Origin: Desmodus rotundus
Lineage: Eukaryota > Chordata > Mammalia > Chiroptera > Phyllostomidae
Assembly (NCBI RefSeq): GCF_022682495.2
Contig: NC_071391.1
Span: 80,627,161 to 80,691,160, forward strand
DNA: 64,000 bases
Reading direction: 5' to 3'
Shown: positions 57,830 through 64,000 of the stretch, in pieces
Position numbering within the stretch: position 1 is the first letter of the stretch
Layout: each line of letters begins with the position of its first letter
Translations under genes and position numbers: made by a program
Notes under the pieces: generated by a model
What the model saw: the letters and a program-made list of their open reading frames with translations, nothing else
Told to the model about the DNA's origin: nothing
Databases searched by the model: none

Positions 57830-58700
57830 TTCATCATACATATGTAGAATGTGATGCTTTTGTATCTAAAAAGTTTTTCTCTTCACTTCCAACATCACCA
57901 TTCAATAAGGTGATCAAAACTGAGACAAAAAATGATTGGCATTTTTTATTTTTCATTAGAATACTAACATTGAAACCCTTTTCTAATAATAATTAGGAGT
58001 GAGAGCTCCAATACAGCCTAAGATACTTTGTAAGTGGTAATCCTAGTTCTTTAAAAAAACTTTACAAAAAAAAACTTTACAATACAAAATTCCCTTTTCT
58101 GGCAGGATCAGAAGAAATCACTACCTGCCTTTAAAAACAGCACTAAAAAAGTGAATTAAATATTACTATAAATTGAGAAGACACCTGGCTTTTCCTATTC
58201 TTAGCTTTATCACTTATTTAGTAATAATCTTTTAATAATCTTCATGTTAAAAATTAGTAAGAAGCTTTTAAAAGGATAATTAATGTCTCTATGGTAACTG
58301 CTCTGTAATGTTACTTTAAAATAAGAGTATATATTTGCATAAATGCACTTAGAATACAGTTCCTGAAAGAACATTAGCATTTTAACAGTGAGATTAATCA
58401 ATGGCAATGAAACTACAGCTTCTTTAGGAAAAAGAAACTGAACACTATACAATAAAAGCAATGACTGAAAATCTTGATTTCTGTTTCAAAAGGGTTGATT
58501 TAATTTTTCCACAGAATTCACAATCATCATTACTTCCATATCAAAAGAGGTATAATTTAGGAGAAAGAGCAAATCCATGAGAATTCTGTAATTTTTCCTA
58601 ACCACTTTTCATTTTTAAGATGTGATGATTTATGGGCCTAATGGAGATGATAATTTTCAGAAAATATACCAAAAAAACTCCATGTTAAATAACAACAGTG
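57830..58700. other. AT-rich DNA just past the RDX 3' end
   Basis: No coding or repeat signal recognised. Lies downstream of the preferred RDX poly(A) site. Confidence 0.45.
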
Positions 58701-58727
58701 GACCTTAAAGGCATGAGCTTTTGTCAC

Positions 58728-58733
58728 TTTATT
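58728..58733 (-). promoter_or_regulatory. RDX: Candidate RDX polyadenylation signal
   Basis: AATAAA on the minus strand (TTTATT on plus). The minus-strand sequence 30-45 nt further on is T/G-rich (CCACTGTTGTTATTTAAC), a plausible downstream element, placing cleavage at ~58705-58715. Confidence 0.5.
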
Positions 58734-59842
58734 GTTAACCAATGAATGTTATCCAAAATTATAGATGTAACTGTAACTTAATTGTACAACAGAAAATGAT
58801 GCTAATGGTAAATGCCTGGTGGAATTTACCAAACACTCATTAATATATCTTTACATTGCTATATGAACATGTGCTTTCAATTGCTAATAATAAAAGTTAT
58901 AATTGGTTTAATCACTATGAAAATCCATATTTCAAATAGTTGTTCCTGTTTAGAAAAATTCACACAGCTTTAAAAATGGATTAACTCCATTTTAATCCTA
59001 ATCTACAAATAGAGTATAAACAGCAAATATAACTGGTAATTTTTCAACACTGATATCAAACTGATGCAGCAATGGTAGTGCACACAATTCAAAACCAAGC
59101 AAATTGATAAAAACCCAAAGGTAGTCCACATTTTCACCTGTTATGGCAATTGCTGTAATGCTTTGGAAAAAGGAACACTTATGCGTTTAAGCATGAACAC
59201 AGGGTCCACCATGTATCCCCCTAATGTGCTCAAAGTAGAAACATTCTCTTCAACAGTGTTCTGAAGCATGTGTACAACCACTGTACAACAGTCACTTCAA
59301 AGTTAACCAGTTATATTTTGTCCTACAAAATCCAAAAAATATATTAAATGTAACCTTTCCTTTTCATAATGTCTGCCCAGATTAATCCTTTAAAAGTCAG
59401 CAAAATCAAAAAGCTTAAGAGATATTTTCAGACACAACTTGAATCTACTGTGCATGAAAAATGTCTTAACAAAATGGCAATTTCAATAGGTAAATGCCAA
59501 TCTGAATGCATAATACCAAATGAAAAGTAGCTGAACCACACAGAGAAAACAAGGCTTTCCTTATCTCCAAATTCAGATGTTTTACAATAAGGAAAATGTT
59601 AGACCATGTGAGTATTACAACATCTTTCAAAATGGAAAGATTTCTTCCAAAGATATAATTGAACTTAATATTTATTACCTAAAATTATAATTTATAAAAT
59701 AGGATTAACAAACCAAATTTAAGCACTCTTAGAGACTGAAAAAAAAATAAGCACAATGATTTAGGAACCAAATGTGCTAAAATGATTATGTAACAATTAG
59801 ACCAAGAAATGAAGGTACACTCTTCATTTGCTACAAGGACAA

Positions 59843-59843
59843 C

Positions 59844-59905
<62 letters not shown>
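59843..59905. repeat. Compound microsatellite (CT)n(AC)n
   Basis: A CT run (59843-59870, about 14 units) passes directly into an AC run (59871-59905, about 17 units) without interruption. On the transcribed RDX strand this is (GU)n(GA)n in the 3'UTR. Confidence 0.97.
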
Positions 59906-59911
<6 letters not shown>

Positions 59912-61135
59912 AGACATACAACACCTCTCCAGGAAGATGTATACCAGTGAGAGCTTATAATTTTGATACAATTCAGAGTCCCACAATTCCGCTCAACAAA
60001 AAGGCAGTTAAAAATTTAGCACTCTAAAATATTTTGAAGGAAAAGGAAATCTCAAACATAGTCATTCATAATTGAAAGTCTTACTATGCATCATAAAACA
60101 TGTAATTTGAACACTACTGTGTTGCACAACCAGTCACCGCAGGTGTAGTAGTGAGGTAGTATTACTGTCCCCTCATGGGACTGATGTTTTCATATGCTGC
60201 CCTTCCAGGAAGGTCCAGGGTTTTTAATGATTATTTATAATCAATTACCATCAAATATCTATTTTCTTTTATTAAATGTCTGACTGTGTAAACCAATCTG
60301 TGAAAGAGAGAAACTTTTAAAATTTTTCAGATAACTGTTATTTGCAGGTAGTATGTCATCAATAAACTCTTCTAGGGAACCACTACCTGCTCTCTACACC
60401 TTTGTGAATCTGTAGGCAAAGAAAACCAAAGGATGACAGAAGATGAAACACTAATCAATTCAGCAGTCAGTAAGCAAGGATCAGATATCCAATAATGTAG
60501 TAAAACTGGGATTAAAAAATTAACCACCAGCTGCACACTACACTGTTAAATTCTTTTCATGATTCACAGCCATCTTCTACACAAGGATCAAAGACTGTCC
60601 ACCTGTGACCTACCCGCCTTTTGACAACGCCAATGATCTGTATGGTGGCAGATTTGTGACTATGGGCACAGCAAGGTATGACAGGGGCACACTGAGAAAA
60701 TATAATGAGAGACTATGAAATACATGCAGGCAAAATAAGCAAGGGGCAAGGGAAAACAGAGTCCCCAACCTGAACACTCATTAAATCACCATCATCCTTT
60801 AAAATGTACAAAGTGCTTAAGTCACACATACACATTTGTCAGACATGATAATTAGTGTTAATCTTCAACAGAAAAAATGGAAAATGCAAAATATGAAAGG
60901 AGGTGATGATGAACACTGTTCTCCATTCCCTGGCTCAAATGAGAAAGAAAACCAAGCATGATGTCACACTGCCTTAATGTTGAAGAGCTCCCTTAAAATA
61001 TGTCTTTTAGCCACCACAGTCAAACTGGTATAAGTGCTTTGGCAAGGTGGGATGCATTCCATCACATCTGCAAAGGCCTGCTTTTCTCTGTTGGTGGTTC
61101 AGCTTATGAAGAACATGTATGCAAAATAACAGCTC

Positions 61136-61300
61136 TCACATTGCTTCAAACTCATCAATACGCTGCTTTGTATTGCCTTGTCGGATCTGTCGCAGAGTCT
61201 TGTATTTATCTCGGCCTGCTTTAACATTCTCAGCATGAAGGACGTCATTTTGTGTTTTCTTGGTTTCATCTCTGGCTTGGGCTAATTCTGAACTTAATGC
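61136..61300 (-). CDS. RDX: Radixin, last coding exon (C-terminal actin-binding tail)
   Basis: The minus strand reads ...ACATAG|GCA, a splice acceptor, then 54 codons and TGA (61136-61138). The product begins [20 protein letters not shown] and ends [28 protein letters not shown] (last part RIDEFEAM). This is the C-terminal tail of the ERM proteins, which binds F-actin and, when unphosphorylated, folds back on the N-terminal FERM domain. The regulatory threonine in KYKTLRQIR is residue 35 of the exon. Counting back from the 583-residue human protein puts it at 564, the known ROCK/LOK target. Radixin links membrane proteins to cortical actin in microvilli and stereocilia. The reading phase (0) matches the upstream exon, and no disabling change is seen. 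Assignment to RDX rather than EZR or MSN rests on the preceding polyproline exon. Confidence 0.97.
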
Positions 61301-62201
61301 CTATGTTTAAAAAATAAAAAAGTATAACTATTATTTTTTTTCTTGGATTTTAAAAACTTAAAAGACAAAAACATACATACAAGAAATTTTCTTTTTAGTA
61401 TATTTAAAATTCCAGCGTAAGATCTTTAAAGTGTATTACTTTGTTTTACTTTTAGTAATCGTGGGATAGTGGTTAGGAAGAAATACGCATGGCCTTTCAT
61501 TTCTACACCCATCAACTATTATGATTTTGTATATTAATCTAAATTTCCTTAACTTTCTCACAATACTTGAAATGACTTATAAAAATTTAATGTGGCCATT
61601 ACAGAATAATGTTATGGTAAGATCTAAAAACTACACTATACCCTAGAGAAGCTTTCTCCAAAAGTTTTAATATATTTATTACAAGTATCAGCTTATTTTC
61701 TTTTCTTTATTAATATCTAAAGATTTCACCAATTAAAAAATTAGAAAATGGGAAAAATCCAAGAATATTAAAATTTCCTATTTTTATCTAATTACATAAT
61801 TAGATCAATAATAATTCCGATGATGTAATGTCACACAGGTAGTCAAGTTACCACTGCTTTTTAATAGACTCTTTTTTAAAAAACTAAATTCCACAAGTGG
61901 AATTTAGTTTTTCAAACACACAGCATGAAAATACTTCTATCCTTAAACATGGGTCAAGTTATAATTAAAGAATAACTCACTAGGTTAGGACTGATTACAT
62001 AAAGTTGACAAACATTTGCTAATGGAGTCACATAACAAAAGAATGAAATGCTGTGCCTGTAGGGCAAGCACTCACAGACCAACCAATCGCAAGGCCAGCT
62101 AATGTTACAGCTTCCAAAGGTCAAATGTTCCCTTTGTCTTGATAAATGAGGAAAATGCAAACTATATTTTAAAGATTCATAGAACTGCAAATTTTAAATA
62201 C
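61301..62201 (-). other. RDX: RDX last intron, with 34-bp near-perfect palindrome
   Basis: 901-bp GT-AG intron between the two coding exons. It has no recognised transposon. At 61879-61912 lies a perfect 16-bp inverted repeat (AAAACTAAATTCCAC on the left arm) with a 2-nt AA centre. Confidence 0.9.
61879..61912. repeat. Near-perfect palindrome in RDX last intron
   Basis: Arms 61879-61894 and 61897-61912 pair at all 16 positions around a central AA (…TTCCAC AA GTGGAA…). Pairing stops at the next base on each side. Either a hairpin in RNA or a cruciform-prone site in DNA. Confidence 0.95.
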
Positions 62202-62444
62202 CTGGAGTTGCTTTTTAACACGCTCATTTTTCTGTGTTTCTGTTACACGTTCCTCCTCACTTCTATGGTTCATTACCCCATCATTCGATAATTCAGCACT
62301 AGCCTCAGCATTATTTTCATCGTGTTCATCATGTTCATTTTCGGTTGGAGGAATGACTGGTGGTGGTGGTGGAGGAGGGGGGGCAGACATTACATTTTTT
62401 AACTCTTCTTTGGTCTTTTCCAAGTCTTCTTGGGCTGCATAAGC
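62202..62444 (-). CDS. RDX: Radixin, penultimate coding exon (polyproline/acidic linker)
   Basis: Flanked on the minus strand by acceptor AACATTCAG|GCT and donor CAG|GTATTT. It is exactly 81 codons in phase 0. The product starts [20 protein letters not shown], has a run of eight prolines ([13 protein letters not shown]), an acidic stretch [18 protein letters not shown], and ends NERVKKQLQ. It covers the end of the alpha-helical coiled coil and the linker before the actin-binding tail, about residues 449-529 on human numbering. The long polyproline run separates radixin from moesin (none) and ezrin (shorter, different context). From memory human radixin has T where this has N before VMS, and E where this has D in LSNDG; both are conservative. 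Upstream exons lie beyond the window. Confidence 0.97.
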
Positions 62445-63348
62445 CTGAATGTTAAAAATAAGTTTATAAGCAACTTTAAAAATCAGTAATTTAAAGAATC
62501 AAGTAATGCTTCCTAATTGAAACTGTATTTCAGGCAATGAAAATAGGCCCTACTGATGAAAAGTTCTACTTTAATAGAAGAATGCCAGCAGATAGAAGTG
62601 ACAGAATTTTAAAAACATTACTTTGAAGACCTTAATAAAATTATTAATTCTGGCAAGGATTATCACAATTGCTGCTAAAATTGTTCTGCAAACTGTTGAT
62701 GAGAAATGGTATTTGTATAATGAATGCCAAAGAATGCCACACCTAATAGATTATATTTTAACCACAAGGAGGAAAATGCAACCAGACATGGAGGAATCAG
62801 ATTATAATTACTCTAATCCAATAATCAATTAAAATCATTAATGGTGAGTTAACTAGATATTGTCATCTGATAGGATAAAACAGGAAGTATTCCAACAGCA
62901 CCAATTATTTGGGTGATCCTATTGTGCAGGTTCTGCTTTACCTGAAAAGTTCTGCTTTATACTGCTGTCCTGTTGTAATTATTAATAGCACTCCCTCCTT
63001 TTCACTTTCAAAAATATTCTAATTTGGATGATAATGGAAGTCTCACTTATTTATAAGCCATTATAGCCAAAAACTTTTAACTTAAATCCTTCACACTTTT
63101 AGGTCTATCACCCACTTTACAGGAAATACTGATGATAAAAGAACAAGCTGAATGACACCATGAAAAAGCAACTAGAAAAATAAAGGAGGAGGGAAAATCT
63201 GGGTGCCTGCAGTAATTCAGTATCATAAAAAGAAGAACTATCCTACTTTAAAATAGACTTAAAGCAAACAGATGCGATGCAGTCCTACCTACTTTGGATA
63301 CTGGCCTGACAAATTAGCTATAAAAGACTTTTTGGGTCAATTTTGAAT
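62445..63348 (-). other. RDX: RDX intron sequence, nothing recognised
   Basis: AT-rich intron upstream (on the minus strand) of the penultimate exon. The open frame at 62623-62832 on the opposite strand has no domain. Confidence 0.6.
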
Positions 63349-64000
63349 ATAGTCTGCCTAGAAATAAACCCACACGTGTATGTTCAATTAATTTATGAGA
63401 AAGCAGCCAGGAATATACAATGAAGAAAGGACAGTCCTTCAATAAATGATGTTGGAGAAACTGGACAGCCACATGCAAAAGAATGAAACTAGACCACTAT
63501 GTTACACCATACACAAAAATTAACTCAAAATGGGTCAAAGATTTGAATTTAAGATGTAAAACCATAAAACTCCTACAAGAAATCATAGGCAGCAAGGTTC
63601 CTGATACTGGTCTTGGCAATGATTTTTTTTGGATTTGACACAACAGCAAAGGCAACAAAAGAGAAATATGCAAGTAGAACTGTATTAAACTAAAAAACTT
63701 CTGCACAGCAAAGGAAACTATCAACAAAACAAGAAGGCAACCTACCATATGGGAGAAAATATTTACAAATCATGTACTTGATAAGCGGTTAATATCCAAA
63801 ATATATTGAAAAACTCATACAACAGTTAAAAAAACCAAACAATCCAATTAAAAAATGGGCAGAGAACTGAATAGCTATTTTTCCAAAGAAGATGTACAGA
63901 TGACTAATAGGTACATGAAAAGGTACTCAGCATCACTAATCACCAGGGAAATGAACATCAAACCACAGCGAGATATTACCTCACACCAGCTAGAATGGGC
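63349..64000 (+). mobile_element. L1 ORF2 C-terminal part, antisense to RDX, runs off the window
   Basis: Landmarks: 'GAAATAAACCCACACGTGTATG', 'AATGAAACTAGACCACTATGTTACACC', 'TTCTGCACAGCAAAGGAAAC' and 'AATCCAATTAAAAAATGGGCAGAG', in L1 order up to the window end. Frames are broken. It lies in an RDX intron in the opposite orientation to the gene, the tolerated orientation for intronic L1. Confidence 0.8.

Larger units (their letters stand above)
58705..61135 (-). other. RDX: Probable RDX 3'UTR
   Basis: The segment runs on from the RDX stop codon with no splice acceptor needed, is AT-rich and free of L1 and SINE insertions, unlike its surroundings. About 2.4 kb ends near the AATAAA at 58728-58733. 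This is in keeping with a radixin 3'UTR of a few kb, as I recall for human. Other minus-strand AATAAA hexamers at 60268-60273 and 59671-59676 could give shorter forms. It contains a (GT)n(GA)n microsatellite. Confidence 0.6.

Noticed and set aside
59685..60027. Frames with Cys-Val or Ser-Leu/Thr-His repeats
   Set aside because: They are translations of the CT/AC microsatellite.

Overview
This is nuclear DNA of a placental mammal, almost certainly a microbat (Yangochiroptera). The evidence is a set of tRNA-derived SINEs of the Ves type, with a head like 'CCCTGGCTGGTGTGGCTCAG' and a tail of CT-rich sequence followed by AAATAAAATC, together with many L1 LINEs carrying the G-rich 3'UTR common in bats. 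Older mammal-wide repeats (MIR, L2, MER5A and other hAT remnants) are also present.

Only one protein-coding gene can be proved. The last two coding exons of radixin (RDX) lie on the minus strand at 62202-62444 and 61136-61300, followed leftward by a probable 2.4-kb 3'UTR ending near 58.7 kb. In human, RDX and ZC3H12C are convergent neighbours. The first ~3.4 kb is AT-rich and 3'UTR-like and could be the ZC3H12C 3'UTR, but no ZC3H12C coding exon is visible. The ~55 kb in between is intergenic DNA.

Layout: 1-3.4 kb, AT-rich, possible 3'UTR. 3.4-15.5 kb, an old L1M opened by nested L1, half-L1 and SINE insertions. 15.5-17.9 kb, single-copy. 17.9-19.5 kb, a composite with hairpins, a foldback and a 27/26-bp minisatellite, followed by a twin-primed L1. 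19.5-33.2 kb, GC-richer and L1-poor, with old MIR/L2/hAT remnants, a 77-bp tandem duplication, a possible LTR and a strong CTCF-like site. 33.2-38.2 kb, an old L1M carrying a younger L1 that itself carries a 5S rRNA pseudogene and a SINE. 38.2-51.7 kb, three L1-like elements that have a 5' leader, ORF1 and an L1 3'UTR but no ORF2 (half-L1 or HAL1 architecture). 51.7-58.7 kb, mostly single-copy, with one old L1 3' end and one SINE. 58.7-64 kb, the RDX 3' end, with an antisense L1 in the upstream intron.

The most interesting material is (i) the ORF1-only L1 lineage, one copy with clean target-site duplications; (ii) CTCF-consensus cores carried by Ves SINEs; (iii) the foldback/minisatellite composite with a ZNF143/THAP11-like motif; (iv) a 5S rRNA pseudogene inserted in an L1. 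Nearly all open reading frames here are chance frames or broken LINE proteins.
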